Positions 1 to 9,013 are shown, counted from the stretch's first letter. The stretch: DNA of 64,000 nucleotides from Actinomycetota bacterium (GCA_030684515.1 JAUXVJ010000024.1:351663-415662), one strand, 5' to 3'. Notes: generated by a model not told the origin, from the sequence alone. Numbers and translations are program-made.

Positions 1-852
1 AGAGGGGTGTTCGAAGCCCAAGGAGACGGCGTGCAGCCACTGCCGCTCCAGGCCCAATCGCTTTGCCAAGGTGGGATCTGCGCCGTACGTGAGGTCGCCC
101 ACGCACGGGTGGCGCATGGCCGCCATATGGACGCGGATCTGGTGAGTACGACCCGTTTCCAGATGCACCTCCACCAAGGAGGCGTGTGCGAATGCTTCAA
201 GGGTTTGGTAATGCGTGATGCTCGCCTTGCCCCCCGCCACGACCGCAAATCTGTAGTCGTGATGCGGATGGCGATCGATGGGAGCATCAATGGTGCCGCG
301 AAATGGGTCCAGCTGGCCTTGCACAACGGCGTGATAGATCTTGTCGACAGTGCGCTCTTTGAACTGCCGCTTCAGACTCGTGTACGCGCGCTCGCTCTTG
401 GCCACCGCCATCACGCCAGAGGTGCCAACGTCGAGCCGGTGCACGATCCCGGTGCGCTCGGCAGCCCCTGACGTCGAGATTCGATAGCCGGCTGCAGCGA
501 GTCCGCCCACCACCGTGGGACCTGTCCAACCTGGACTTGGATGCGCAGCAACTCCCACTGGCTTGTCGACCACAACGACGTCGTCATCGTCGTAGAGCAC
601 GCGCATCCCAGGCACGAGAGCAGGCGGTTGGTCCACGGTCGACTTCGGCTCCAAGGCATCGGGGTCCACTTGCAGCATCGAACCCACCAGAAGACGATCG
701 CTCTTGGTCAGTGGCCTGCCGTCCTGCAGCACCAGCCCGGCATCAATTAGCGCCGCCGCCTTGGTTCGCGACAGGCCGAGCATGCGAGTCAGGGCAACGT
801 CGACTCGCTCGCCTTCAAGTCCGTCGGGAATGGGAAGCATCCGCTGACTCAT
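1..852 (-). CDS. rluD: RluD-family 23S rRNA pseudouridine synthase (3' end outside window)
   Basis: Isomerises uridines to pseudouridine in large-subunit rRNA. The 284 visible residues start with an S4-like RNA-binding segment (about residues 14-60), followed by the catalytic domain with the HRLDVGTSG motif that carries the nucleophilic Asp and a downstream GRTHQIRVH motif. The reading frame stays open to base 1, so the C-terminus is missing. The ATG at 852 overlaps the lspA stop in an ATGA arrangement, implying translational coupling. The order dksA-lspA-rluD is conserved in actinobacteria. The exact target uridine cannot be told from sequence. Confidence 0.93.
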   Translation of the reverse strand, partial: MSQRMLPIPDGLEGERVDVALTRMLGLSRTKAAALIDAGLVLQDGRPLTKSDRLLVGSMLQVDPDALEPKSTVDQPPALVPGMRVLYDDDDVVVVDKPVGVAAHPSPGWTGPTVVGGLAAAGYRISTSGAAERTGIVHRLDVGTSGVMAVAKSERAYTSLKRQFKERTVDKIYHAVVQGQLDPFRGTIDAPIDRHPHHDYRFAVVAGGKASITHYQTLEAFAHASLVEVHLETGRTHQIRVHMAAMRHPCVGDLTYGADPTLAKRLGLERQWLHAVSLGFEHPS

Positions 853-1370
853 GGGCTCCCCGCTGCGGCACCGCGATAGTCGACGCCCTTCAATGCCAGC
901 ACCACCATCAGCACTGCCGAAAGGGTCAGGCTCATGTCAGCAACATTGAAGACAGGGAAATTCGGCAGTTGAATGAAATCCACGACATAGCCCTGCCCGA
1001 AACCCGGCTCGCGAGTCAGGCGGTCGATCAGGTTCCCCAGCGCTCCGCCCAGCAGTCCGCCAAGGGCGATTGCCCACAGGACACTGCCGAGTTCACGCGC
1101 GGATCGGATGATCACAATCACCACGACAAGTGCCACGATGGAGAAGACCCAGGTGAAGCCATTGCCCATGCTGAACGCGGCACCAGTGTTCTCGGTGTAC
1201 GTCAGTCTCAGCAGTGAGCCGATGATCTCGATCGGGCCCTCTCCGCCCGGGAACAGTCGCGGACGCAGTTGCGCAACAGCCCAGGCCTTGGTGAGCTGAT
1301 CGAGAACGACCACGCCAAGAGCAACACAGATGAGCGTGATGATTGGCCGAGTATTGCGCCGTGTGCTCAC
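849..1370 (-). CDS. lspA: Lipoprotein signal peptidase (signal peptidase II)
   Basis: Membrane aspartyl protease that removes signal peptides from diacylated prolipoproteins. It is 173 residues long with four hydrophobic segments. The two catalytic aspartates sit in the conserved contexts GNLIDR (D116) and FNVADM (D145), and the NTGAAFS motif is near residue 61. The start is a GTG at 1370, 16 nt after the DksA-like stop codon. The 3' end overlaps rluD by 4 nt, so the two are probably co-translated. Confidence 0.95.
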   Translation of the reverse strand: MSTRRNTRPIITLICVALGVVVLDQLTKAWAVAQLRPRLFPGGEGPIEIIGSLLRLTYTENTGAAFSMGNGFTWVFSIVALVVVIVIIRSARELGSVLWAIALGGLLGGALGNLIDRLTREPGFGQGYVVDFIQLPNFPVFNVADMSLTLSAVLMVVLALKGVDYRGAAAGSP

Positions 1371-1386
1371 TTGAGCACTCTAGTGA

Positions 1387-2175
1387 CTAGAGCGAAAGCC
1401 TCTCGTCCGCCTGCTTGCACACCAAGCACAGTGTTGCGCGCGGGAATGCCTGCAGTCGGTACTTGCCAATCGGCTTGCCGCACGCCTCACAGGCGCCGTA
1501 GGTGCCGGTGTCCAGACGGGCGATCGCATGCGTCACCTGGGTGAGCATGTCGCGAGCATTGTTGGCCAGGGACATTTCGTGTTCGCGCTCGAAGGTCTTG
1601 CTGCCGGCATCGGCCTGATCATCACCGGCGCCCTCACCTGAGTCGCGGATGAGGTCTGCCAGACCGGCTTCGGCGTTGTCGAGTTCGTCTTCAAGGCGCT
1701 TGACGTCAAGGATCAAAGCGGCGCGTACCTGCTTCAACTCGGCCGCGGTCCACGGGGACTCATCCTCACGGACCATTGGCTTACCGGACGGGGCCAGTTG
1801 CCGCTTGGCGGCCTTCTTGGCCGCAACCACCTTCTTCACCGGTGCCGGGACTGCGGCAACGACAGGCGCTGGTGCAGCAGCCTTCTTGGCGGGCACTGCC
1901 TTCTTGGCCACCGGCTTGGCCACCGGCTTGCTTGCTGGCTTGCTCGCTGGCTTCTTGGCGGGCACCGCCTTCTTGGCCACGGCCGCCTTCTTCACCGGCG
2001 CTGCTGCCTTGGGGGCCGGAGCAGCCTTCTTGGCAGGCGTGGCTTTCTTTGCCACGGCGGCCTTCTTCACTGGAGCAGCCTTCTTGGCAGGCGTGGCCTT
2101 CTTGGCGGGGGTGGCTTTCTTGGCCACGGCCGCCTTCTTCGCCGGCGGCTTCACCGGTGATTTCTTCGCAACCAT
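1387..2175 (-). CDS. TraR/DksA-type C4 zinc-finger protein with Lys/Ala/Pro-rich tail
   Basis: Residues 1-125 are a low-complexity tail of repeated AKKA/PAKK units that resembles histone H1 or the C-terminus of mycobacterial HupB. Residues 140-215 are predicted helical (coiled-coil-like). The C-terminus carries a C4 zinc finger of the DksA/TraR type with cysteines at 229, 232, 250 and 253 (CEAC...CLVC). The family binds RNA polymerase near the secondary channel, and the basic tail probably adds nucleic-acid binding (inference). It lies upstream of lspA-rluD, which it probably leads as an operon. The ATG at 2175 follows an AGGGAG ribosome-binding site. A TAGGCT hexamer further upstream could be its -10. 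Confidence 0.85.
   Translation of the reverse strand: MVAKKSPVKPPAKKAAVAKKATPAKKATPAKKAAPVKKAAVAKKATPAKKAAPAPKAAAPVKKAAVAKKAVPAKKPASKPASKPVAKPVAKKAVPAKKAAAPAPVVAAVPAPVKKVVAAKKAAKRQLAPSGKPMVREDESPWTAAELKQVRAALILDVKRLEDELDNAEAGLADLIRDSGEGAGDDQADAGSKTFEREHEMSLANNARDMLTQVTHAIARLDTGTYGACEACGKPIGKYRLQAFPRATLCLVCKQADERLSL
1804..2169 (-). repeat. Low-complexity Lys/Ala/Pro coding repeat
   Basis: This stretch encodes roughly 120 residues made of short (A/P/V)KKA units with related codons (GCC AAG AAG GC...). The near-identical units at 2040-2130 suggest expansion by slippage or unequal exchange. Tail length is therefore likely to vary between strains. Confidence 0.8.
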
Positions 2176-2254
2176 GGCGCTCCCTATTTTGGTGATTTCG
2201 GCGGAGCCTAGAACATGCGCCTAACCGCTCCCATCTGCCGCGCCGGACGACGGG

Positions 2255-2260
2255 TATCCT
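2255..2260 (+). promoter_or_regulatory. Possible -10 element (TATCCT) for ileS
   Basis: TATCCT lies 29 nt before the ileS ATG, leaving a leader of about 23 nt with AGGAG at 2281-2285. No T-box leader could fit in so short a region. Confidence 0.4.
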
Positions 2261-2289
2261 GCCCTCTGCCTTCCATCGCTAGGAGCTCC

Positions 2290-5200
2290 ATGTACCGCGC
2301 TGTGCCCGCGCAGATCGACTTGCCCGCGATGGAACACGAAATCCTCGATCTATGGCAGACCCAATCGACCTTCGAGCGGTCCCTTGAACAAAGCCGAGGG
2401 CGTCCGAGCTGGGTTTTCTATGAGGGACCTCCCACCGCCAATGGCACCCCGGGCACTCACCATGTTGAAGCTCGAGCCTTCAAGGACATATTCCCGCGCT
2501 ACCGGACGATGAAGGGCTACCACGTCCCTCGTCAGGCGGGCTGGGACTGTCATGGGCTTCCCGTTGAGCTGGCAGTTGAGAAGGAACTCGGCTTCACTGG
2601 CAAGCAGGACATCGAGGCCTTTGGCGTTGCTGAGTTTAACGATCGCTGTCGCGAGTCAGTGCTGCGACATGTGGGTGAGTTCACCGACATGACTCGACGC
2701 ATGGGCTATTGGGTGGACATGGAAAGCGCCTATTGGACGATGGACTCGTCGTATGTCCAGAGTGTCTGGTGGTCCTTGAAGCAGATCTTCGACAAGGGCC
2801 TGCTTGTGCAAGATCACCGAGTGGCTCCCTACTGCCCACGTTGCGGCACGGGCCTTTCTGACCACGAACTAGCACAGGGCTACGAAACCGTTGTCGATCC
2901 CTCGGTCTTTGTGCGCTTCCCCGTGACAGATCAGAAATTTCTCGCGAAGTATCCGCATGCCGCTCTCCTGGTATGGACGACCACGCCATGGACCCTGGTG
3001 TCCAACACCGCGGTGGCCGTAAAGCCCAGTGCGAACTATGTGGTTGCGCAGCTTGCTGACGGCGAAGTACTCGTGGTCGCCGAAGAACTCGCTGCATCGC
3101 TGTTTGGCGAGGACTTTGTCGTGCTTGAACAGATGCCTGGCACTGATCTGGAGCACATCCGCTACGAGCGACCCTTTGATCTGATCGACATCCCTGACGC
3201 GCACTACGTCATCCTCGCCGACTACGTCACTACCGACGATGGCACCGGACTCGTGCATCAGGCGCCAGCCTTTGGTGCGGACGACCTCGCCAGCTGTCGT
3301 GCATATGGCTTGCCCGTGGTGAACCCTGTAGCCGCAGATGGCCATTTCAATCTCGATGTCCCAGTTGTCGGCGGTGTGTTCTTCAAGAAGGCTGATGAAG
3401 AGCTGGTGGAGATGCTGCAGAAGAGCGGCAAGCTGTTCAAACACGTGCAGTACGAGCACCCCTATCCCCATTGCTGGAGATGCCACACCCCACTGATCTA
3501 TTACGCGCAGCCGTCCTGGTACATCCGCACTACCGCAATCAAGGACGCCTTGATCGCACAGAACGAATCGACCAACTGGTTTCCCAACACCATCAAGCAT
3601 GGCCGTTTCGGGGACTGGCTTGAGAACAACGTCGACTGGGCACTGTCACGCAATCGCTATTGGGGCACTCCCCTGCCGATCTGGCGTTGCCAGAACGATC
3701 ACCTGCTCGCCGTGGGCTCGCTCGCCGAGCTCAGCGAGCTGGCTGGTCGCGATGTCTCTGCGACTGATCCGCACCGACCCTTCGTCGATGACATCACCCT
3801 GCCGTGTCCCACATGCTCCGCCACCGCAACGCGAGTGCCTGAGGTCATTGACTGCTGGTATGACTCCGGTGCGATGCCATTCGCTGCCGTCGGTTATCCG
3901 CAAAGTGACTTGGACTTCCAGGCCCAGTACCCCGCCGATTTCATCTGCGAGGCCATTGATCAGACGCGAGGTTGGTTCTACACGTTGATGGCAATCGGCA
4001 CTCTCGTGTTCGAGGAGTCCTCATACAAGAACGTTGTCTGCTTGGGACACATCCTTGATGAGGATGGCCGAAAGATGAGCAAGCACCTTGGCAATGTCCT
4101 GGAGCCAATTGGGTTGATGAACGATCACGGCGCTGATGCAGTGCGTTGGTTCATGCTGGCCAGCGGATCTCCCTGGCAGGCACGTCGGGTTGGCCATGCG
4201 GCCATCGGCGATGTTGTGCGCAAGACGCTGCTCACCTACTGGAACACCGTTGCCTTCCAATCTCTGTACGGACGATTGGCGCAATGGGATCCCTCCACGC
4301 CAGCGCCGGCGCCCGCTGATCGCCCAGTTATCGACCGATGGCTCCTGTCGGAAGCCAATCGGCTGGCCATCGAAGTCGATGCGGCACTTGACCAGTTCGA
4401 CACTCAGCGTGCCGGGCGACTGCTTGCCTCATTCGTTGACGATCTGTCGAACTGGTACGTGCGTCGATCACGCCGGCGCTTCTGGGACGGCGACCCCGCG
4501 GCCCTTGCGACCCTGCATGAAGCCCTGCGCATCACCACGTTGTGCATGGCGCCCTTCACCCCATTCATCACCGAGCGGGTATGGCAGGACCTCATGTCCA
4601 ATGGCGAGGCCGGAGATTCAGTGCACCTGCAGGCCTGGCCGACACCTGATTCAACCCTCGTGGACGACGGGCTCACCAAAGACATGACCCTGGTTCGACG
4701 AATCGTCGAACTAGGACGCGCTGCTCGGGCATCAAGTGGTGTGCGCACCCGTCAGCCCCTGCGTCGTGCGCTGGTGTCGGCAGCTGGTTGGTCAGAGCTC
4801 TCAACTGAGATGATCGAACAGGTCTGCGAAGAGCTGAATATCGGCAGTACCGATGCCCTGGACTCTGACGAGGCTGGCTTCGTTGACATCTCGATGAAAG
4901 CCAACTTCCGCGCCCTTGGCCAGCGTTTCGGCAAGCAGACACCACTGGTTGCAAATGCGATCGCTGCTGCAGATGCCGCCGCAATCCAGGCCTCCCTTCG
5001 GGCTACTGGCACTGCCAATGTCGATGCCAGTGAACTTGGCTCAGTTGAGATCACCGCTGATGAAGTCATCGTCACGGAAACTCCGCGTGAAGGCTGGGCC
5101 GTGGCAAGCGAAGCAGGCGAGAGCATCGCTTTGGACTTGGTGATCACAGATGAGCTACGTCGCGCTGGATTCGCACGTGAAGTAGTGCGCGCAATTCAGG

Positions 5201-5409
5201 AAGCCCGCAAGAACGCAGGATTCGAGATCTCTGATCGCATCAGCATCTGGTGGACCAGTGCCGATCCCGAGGCACAGCTCATGTGGGCAGCACATGCCGA
5301 AGAAATAGCCGCCGAGGTCTTGGCCACTGCAGTGCTGCAGTCAACTGGTGGCGAGTTCGCGGTGCTGGTGCCAGAGCTTGAACTGCAACTGGCAATCACG
5401 CGCAACTAG
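2290..5409 (+). CDS. ileS: Isoleucyl-tRNA synthetase, type 2 (IleRS2), with GXHH signature
   Basis: Charges tRNA-Ile with isoleucine. It is 1039 residues long, of the eukaryote-like type 2 found in many actinobacteria. The ATG at 2290 is preceded by AGGAG; an in-frame codon at 2215 would add 25 unlikely residues. The class I signature reads G55-T56-H57-H58 in the context TPGTHHVEAR instead of the usual HXGH. The second signature is K595-M-S-K598. Cys-x2-Cys pairs are visible in CPRC, CWRC and CPTC. The editing domain lies between the signatures and an anticodon-binding domain follows. It is transcribed alone on the plus strand between two minus-strand blocks, and its stop overlaps that of yggT. 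Confidence 0.97.
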   Translation: MYRAVPAQIDLPAMEHEILDLWQTQSTFERSLEQSRGRPSWVFYEGPPTANGTPGTHHVEARAFKDIFPRYRTMKGYHVPRQAGWDCHGLPVELAVEKELGFTGKQDIEAFGVAEFNDRCRESVLRHVGEFTDMTRRMGYWVDMESAYWTMDSSYVQSVWWSLKQIFDKGLLVQDHRVAPYCPRCGTGLSDHELAQGYETVVDPSVFVRFPVTDQKFLAKYPHAALLVWTTTPWTLVSNTAVAVKPSANYVVAQLADGEVLVVAEELAASLFGEDFVVLEQMPGTDLEHIRYERPFDLIDIPDAHYVILADYVTTDDGTGLVHQAPAFGADDLASCRAYGLPVVNPVAADGHFNLDVPVVGGVFFKKADEELVEMLQKSGKLFKHVQYEHPYPHCWRCHTPLIYYAQPSWYIRTTAIKDALIAQNESTNWFPNTIKHGRFGDWLENNVDWALSRNRYWGTPLPIWRCQNDHLLAVGSLAELSELAGRDVSATDPHRPFVDDITLPCPTCSATATRVPEVIDCWYDSGAMPFAAVGYPQSDLDFQAQYPADFICEAIDQTRGWFYTLMAIGTLVFEESSYKNVVCLGHILDEDGRKMSKHLGNVLEPIGLMNDHGADAVRWFMLASGSPWQARRVGHAAIGDVVRKTLLTYWNTVAFQSLYGRLAQWDPSTPAPAPADRPVIDRWLLSEANRLAIEVDAALDQFDTQRAGRLLASFVDDLSNWYVRRSRRRFWDGDPAALATLHEALRITTLCMAPFTPFITERVWQDLMSNGEAGDSVHLQAWPTPDSTLVDDGLTKDMTLVRRIVELGRAARASSGVRTRQPLRRALVSAAGWSELSTEMIEQVCEELNIGSTDALDSDEAGFVDISMKANFRALGQRFGKQTPLVANAIAAADAAAIQASLRATGTANVDASELGSVEITADEVIVTETPREGWAVASEAGESIALDLVITDELRRAGFAREVVRAIQEARKNAGFEISDRISIWWTSADPEAQLMWAAHAEEIAAEVLATAVLQSTGGEFAVLVPELELQLAITRN

Positions 5410-5687
5410 CGCGAGAGCAGACTGATCAGCACCTGCAGCACGATCAGCAGCAGTAGGAACGAGAAATCAAGAGCCACGCCGCCAAGCCGCAAGGGTGGGA
5501 TGAACCTGCGCAGCAGTCGCAATGGCGGATCCGTCAGTGAGTAGACGCCCTCGGCGATGACGAGGATCGGGCCGCGGGGCTTCCAGGAGCGCGCAAAGAT
5601 CTGGAGCAGATCAAGGATGATGCGCGCAAACAAGACAAGTTGGTAAAGAAACAAAATGGTGGCAAGGATCTGCCCGACTTCACCCAT
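5406..5687 (-). CDS. YggT family membrane protein
   Basis: A 93-residue protein with two hydrophobic segments (about residues 5-25 and 68-90) and the PPLRLLRRFIPPL core typical of YggT. Its precise function is unknown, but the gene sits next to sepF in most actinobacteria. The ATG overlaps the sepF stop (ATGA). Its TAG stop shares a CTAG tetranucleotide with the ileS stop. In relatives, divIVA would be the next gene; here there is no room for it. Confidence 0.88.
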   Translation of the reverse strand: MGEVGQILATILFLYQLVLFARIILDLLQIFARSWKPRGPILVIAEGVYSLTDPPLRLLRRFIPPLRLGGVALDFSFLLLLIVLQVLISLLSR

Positions 5688-6247
5688 CAGCTCTGGTTGA
5701 AGAAGCCGTCTTGTGCGATCTGCGCACGAGCGGCATCACCGACATCGACGTTCGCCGGAGAAAGCAAGAAGACCTTGTTGGTGATGCGCTCAATGGTGCC
5801 ATGCATGCCAAAGACCAGACCAGCAGCAAAGTCGATGATCCGCTTGGCGTCAGCGTCATCAAGCTGAGTGAGATTCATGATGACCGGCACGCCCGAGCGG
5901 TAGTCCTCGCCGATGCGACGCGCATCGTTGTAGCTCTGCGGGTGCACGGTCTCGATCCGGCTGAACTCAAGCGGCGCGATCGGACGTCGATCGGCTAAGG
6001 GCGCCATGGTGGGTCGACGATCTGGGGTTGCATCGCTGCGGAAGGTGCGCACTGCACGCGTATCGGGAAGTGGCTTGACACTGCGGCTCTGGTAGCGATC
6101 GTCTTCATGCTCGTCGTAGGCCGGGCGGCGATCGCGGGTGCGCACATCGCGTCGGGCATCCTCGTACTCGTCTTCGAACCGATCATCATGATCGTCGTCC
6201 TCGACGAGGCCGAGATACACGGCCATCTTGCGCATTGCGCCAGCCAT
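5687..6247 (-). CDS. sepF: Cell division protein SepF
   Basis: Membrane-associated FtsZ anchor that helps organise the Z-ring and septum. It has 186 residues: an N-terminal segment with probable membrane-targeting helix (MRKMAVYLGLVEDD), an acidic/arginine-rich linker (residues 15-70), and the SepF core from about residue 95 (VPVIMNLTQLDDADAKRIID...). The ATG at 6247 follows AGGAGG by 10 nt; a second ATG four codons in is a possible alternative. It is the only known positive FtsZ membrane anchor candidate in this cluster, as is usual in actinobacteria that lack FtsA. Confidence 0.95.
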   Translation of the reverse strand: MAGAMRKMAVYLGLVEDDDHDDRFEDEYEDARRDVRTRDRRPAYDEHEDDRYQSRSVKPLPDTRAVRTFRSDATPDRRPTMAPLADRRPIAPLEFSRIETVHPQSYNDARRIGEDYRSGVPVIMNLTQLDDADAKRIIDFAAGLVFGMHGTIERITNKVFLLSPANVDVGDAARAQIAQDGFFNQS

Positions 6248-6304
6248 GAGCCAGGGACCTCCTAGATCGCCAAATAGTTCATTCGTCTTGCGTGAACCAT
6301 CAGG

Positions 6305-7003
6305 CTACTTCAGAGCCGGACGGTTCCCCAGTAGCGCGCCCCCTATGCGCACCTGTGTCGCGCCCCCGGAGATTGCTGCCTCAAGATCCCCGCTCATGCC
6401 CGCTGAGACCACTTTCGCCTCAGGAGCCACGCGCAACAGTTGTTCTTGAGCACTCGCAAGCGCACCGAATGCCACGAAAGGATCAGCACCCAATGGCGCA
6501 ACGGCCATGAGTCCTGCAAGCCTGAGCGAGCTCAGGCCTTGGATATGGCTGGCCAAGGGGAGCAATGCTGTGGGGTCGACTCCCCCGCGGCCGGCCGCCT
6601 CCTGAGGATCCAGCGACAGTTGGATCAAGACATCAATCGAGCGACCGGCAGCTGCAGCGGCGGCCGAAAGGGCATCAGCAAGTTCGACTCGATCAACAGA
6701 CTCCACAACATCTGCCCATTGGACTATTTGCCTGACCTTCTTACGTTGGACCTGGCCGATCATGTGCCAACGCAGGGGTGACGCGCACAGCGCACGCTTC
6801 TCTCGCGCTTCCTGATCGCGACTCTCCCCCACGTCTGTGCAGCCGAGTTCTGCAAGCAATGTCAAATCCGTTGCCGGGAAGGTCTTGGTCACTGGAAGCA
6901 GGGTGACGCTCTCAGTCGGACGGCCCGCCTGTGCGCATGCATCGGCAATGCGCTGATGCACTGCAGCGAGGTTGCGTTGCAACTGTGCGCTCCGGCTGGT
7001 CAT
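6305..7003 (-). CDS. yggS: YggS-family pyridoxal-phosphate homeostasis protein
   Basis: Single-domain PLP-binding TIM-barrel protein of the YggS/PROSC family, involved in B6 and amino-acid homeostasis and not known to be an enzyme. It is 232 residues long. The PLP lysine lies in VTKTFPATDL (about K39), with a conserved WHMIGQVQRKK segment and a C-terminal GGATQVRIGGALLG phosphate-binding loop. It overlaps pgeF upstream by 4 nt (ATGA), consistent with one operon downstream of ftsZ. Confidence 0.93.
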   Translation of the reverse strand: MTSRSAQLQRNLAAVHQRIADACAQAGRPTESVTLLPVTKTFPATDLTLLAELGCTDVGESRDQEAREKRALCASPLRWHMIGQVQRKKVRQIVQWADVVESVDRVELADALSAAAAAAGRSIDVLIQLSLDPQEAAGRGGVDPTALLPLASHIQGLSSLRLAGLMAVAPLGADPFVAFGALASAQEQLLRVAPEAKVVSAGMSGDLEAAISGGATQVRIGGALLGNRPALK

Positions 7004-7737
7004 AGCGTCACGATCATGCCTTGCCTGCCTGTGGCTCCATCGGCCCTATGCGAAAAGAGCTGCGGATCGGTTGCCGTGCATCGGTCGATGGCACTTGTGG
7101 AAACGCCGTGCCTTCGCAGCTGCGCATGCACGCCCGCTCGCACATCAATGTGCCACTGACCTGATCGATCGAAGGCGCAGGCCGCAAAGAGCTCACTGCT
7201 GAGTTGAGCTTTGAGTTCACTGACGCAGTCGATCCCAACCGGGTAACAGTCCACGCAGATCGACGGACCTGTGACCGCACTGATCCGAGTAGCCCCATGT
7301 TTGCGCATAACGTCAATTGCTGCCGTCACCACTCCAAGCCCAAGACCGCGCCATCCGCAGTGCACTGCGGCCACGACTGGTGCCGATGGATCTGCCAGCA
7401 CGATTGGCACGCAATCGGCAGCCAAGGCCAGCAGCCCAAGGCCAGCAACATTGGTCACCACAGCATCCGCGCCTTCGGCGATGCCGCCGTGCACTGCAAA
7501 GGCCACCCGCGCATCGTGTTGAGCGTCCAGCACACAGACGTCGGCCACTCCCAGCATTTGTCCTGCGAGCTCGCGGTTCTGCAGAACGGCGCTCACGGTG
7601 TCACCGACGGTGAGTGAGAGGTTGAGCTGGGCGAAATTGCCCGTGCTGACTCCCCCCAAACGACCAGTGGCCGCCCAGTTGACTGGACGGCCACCAGGTG
7701 TCGCCGGGCGAAAACGCCCGACGGCAACGGGATTCAT
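7000..7737 (-). CDS. pgeF: Peptidoglycan editing factor PgeF / purine nucleoside phosphorylase (YfiH/LACC1 family)
   Basis: Multicopper-oxidase-like YfiH fold protein. Homologues have purine nucleoside phosphorylase/adenosine deaminase activity, and in E. coli remove misincorporated L-Ser from muropeptides. It has 245 residues from the ATG at 7737; an upstream in-frame start would overlap the ftsZ 3' end and add unlike sequence. Metal-site residues are seen in VHCGWRGLG (Cys/His) and the HGGIAEGADAV segment. It is followed by yggS with an ATGA overlap. Confidence 0.9.
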   Translation of the reverse strand: MNPVAVGRFRPATPGGRPVNWAATGRLGGVSTGNFAQLNLSLTVGDTVSAVLQNRELAGQMLGVADVCVLDAQHDARVAFAVHGGIAEGADAVVTNVAGLGLLALAADCVPIVLADPSAPVVAAVHCGWRGLGLGVVTAAIDVMRKHGATRISAVTGPSICVDCYPVGIDCVSELKAQLSSELFAACAFDRSGQWHIDVRAGVHAQLRRHGVSTSAIDRCTATDPQLFSHRADGATGRQGMIVTL

Positions 7738-7756
7738 AGTGATTTGGGGAAGTTTC

Positions 7757-8872
7757 CTACTTGAGGAAGTCGGGGATATCGAGATCATCGTCGGCATCGT
7801 CGAACACGATGGTGCGCGCCGGCTGCACTGGGCGGGCCGCTGGCGACGTCACGATTGGCACTTCACCCGTGGTTGTGGGCGCAGTCTCCGTTGATCGACG
7901 TGAAGTTGCCGAGCGGGCTGGTGGCTCGCCACCGTCGAAGCCTGCCGCGATCACGGTGACGCGAACCTCGTCACCGAGGGTGTCATCAATGACAGCACCG
8001 AAGATGATGTTGGCATCGGGGTGCGCAGCGTCGGCGACCAGACGAGCAGCCTCATTGATTTCAAACAGACCAAGATCACTGCCGCCCGAAATTGAGAGCA
8101 GCACGCCATGGGCACCATCAATACCGGCCTCAAGCAGCGGACTTGAGATGGCCTTCTCGGCTGCTTCAACAGCGCGATCCTCGCCACGTGCTGAACCAAT
8201 ACCCATGAGTGCTGAGCCAGCGGAGTGCATGACGCTCTTGACGTCTGCGAAGTCCAGGTTGATCAGACCAGGGGTGGTGATGAGGTCTGTGATGCCCGAG
8301 ACACCTTGCAGCAGAACGTGATCGGCCTGACGGAAGGCATCGATGACGCTGATGTTGCGATCCGAGAGCGATAGCAGTCGATCATTTGGAATGACGATGA
8401 GCGTGTCGACCTCTGCACGCAGATTGTCGATGCCGACATCAGCCTGTGATTGACGACGACGACCTTCGAAACCGAAGGGACGCGTCACCACACCAATGGT
8501 GAGTGCGCCGAGTGAACGTGCGATGCCAGCCACGACAGGTGCGCCACCGGTTCCGGTTCCGCCACCTTCACCTGCAGTGACAAAGACCATGTCTGCGCCC
8601 TTGAGCACTTCTTCGATCTCTTCCTTGTGGTCTTCAGCTGCCTTCTTGCCGACATCTGGGTTGGCGCCAGCGCCGAGCCCACGAGTCAGCTCACGACCAA
8701 TGTCGAGCTTGACGTCTGCGTCGCTCATCAGGAGGGCCTGCGCGTCGGTGTTGATGGCGATGAACTCCACGCCCTTGAGTCCGACCTCAATCATTCGATT
8801 GACCGCATTGACACCGCCGCCGCCAATTCCGACAACCTTGATCACCGCGAGATAGTTCTGTGGAGCCGCCAC
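7757..8872 (-). CDS. ftsZ: Cell division GTPase FtsZ
   Basis: Tubulin-like GTPase that forms the division ring. It is 371 residues from the GTG at 8872, chosen because actinobacterial FtsZ begins [12 protein letters not shown] at exactly this point and AAGGGAAG lies just upstream; an ATG at 8932 would add 20 non-homologous residues. The [10 protein letters not shown] tubulin signature and the NxDxxD-like T7 loop are present. The C-terminal tail ends [11 protein letters not shown], the conserved partner-binding peptide for SepF/FtsW. It has its own promoter region in the 164 bp after ftsQ. Confidence 0.97.
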   Translation of the reverse strand: MAAPQNYLAVIKVVGIGGGGVNAVNRMIEVGLKGVEFIAINTDAQALLMSDADVKLDIGRELTRGLGAGANPDVGKKAAEDHKEEIEEVLKGADMVFVTAGEGGGTGTGGAPVVAGIARSLGALTIGVVTRPFGFEGRRRQSQADVGIDNLRAEVDTLIVIPNDRLLSLSDRNISVIDAFRQADHVLLQGVSGITDLITTPGLINLDFADVKSVMHSAGSALMGIGSARGEDRAVEAAEKAISSPLLEAGIDGAHGVLLSISGGSDLGLFEINEAARLVADAAHPDANIIFGAVIDDTLGDEVRVTVIAAGFDGGEPPARSATSRRSTETAPTTTGEVPIVTSPAARPVQPARTIVFDDADDDLDIPDFLK

Positions 8873-8939
8873 TGCGCTTCCCTTCATTCGTTGGCGGACC
8901 GACCTGTCCAGCCGACCCATGCCCGCCACCAACTCTCAA

Positions 8940-8952
8940 CCTCAAGTTGAGG
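8940..8952. repeat. CCTCAA-G-TTGAGG palindrome in the ftsZ leader
   Basis: A 6+6 bp dyad with a 1-bp centre, flanked by a second related dyad (AACCTCA...TGAGGTT over 8938-8967). It lies between the predicted ftsZ -10 and its start codon, so it would be in the leader RNA or act as an operator. Confidence 0.4.
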
Positions 8953-8983
8953 ATCAACCCTGAGGTTGGCGTCGAGCGGCGGG

Positions 8984-9013
8984 AAGGTAGTCGCTGTTAC
9001 CCCTGTTGCGCAA
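8984..9013 (-). promoter_or_regulatory. Candidate ftsZ promoter
   Basis: On the minus strand TTGCGC (9013-9008) is separated by 18 nt from TACCTT (8989-8984), a reasonable sigma-70-like pair, about 112 nt upstream of the ftsZ GTG. Dedicated promoters between ftsQ and ftsZ are known in Streptomyces and mycobacteria. Confidence 0.45.

Noticed and set aside
1804-2169. Possible CRISPR array or tandem repeat element
   Set aside because: Repeats have no regular unit-spacer structure and encode a continuous Lys/Ala/Pro tail in frame with the zinc finger.
2176-2289. T-box riboswitch upstream of ileS
   Set aside because: The leader is too short and no T-box core sequence or antiterminator is visible.
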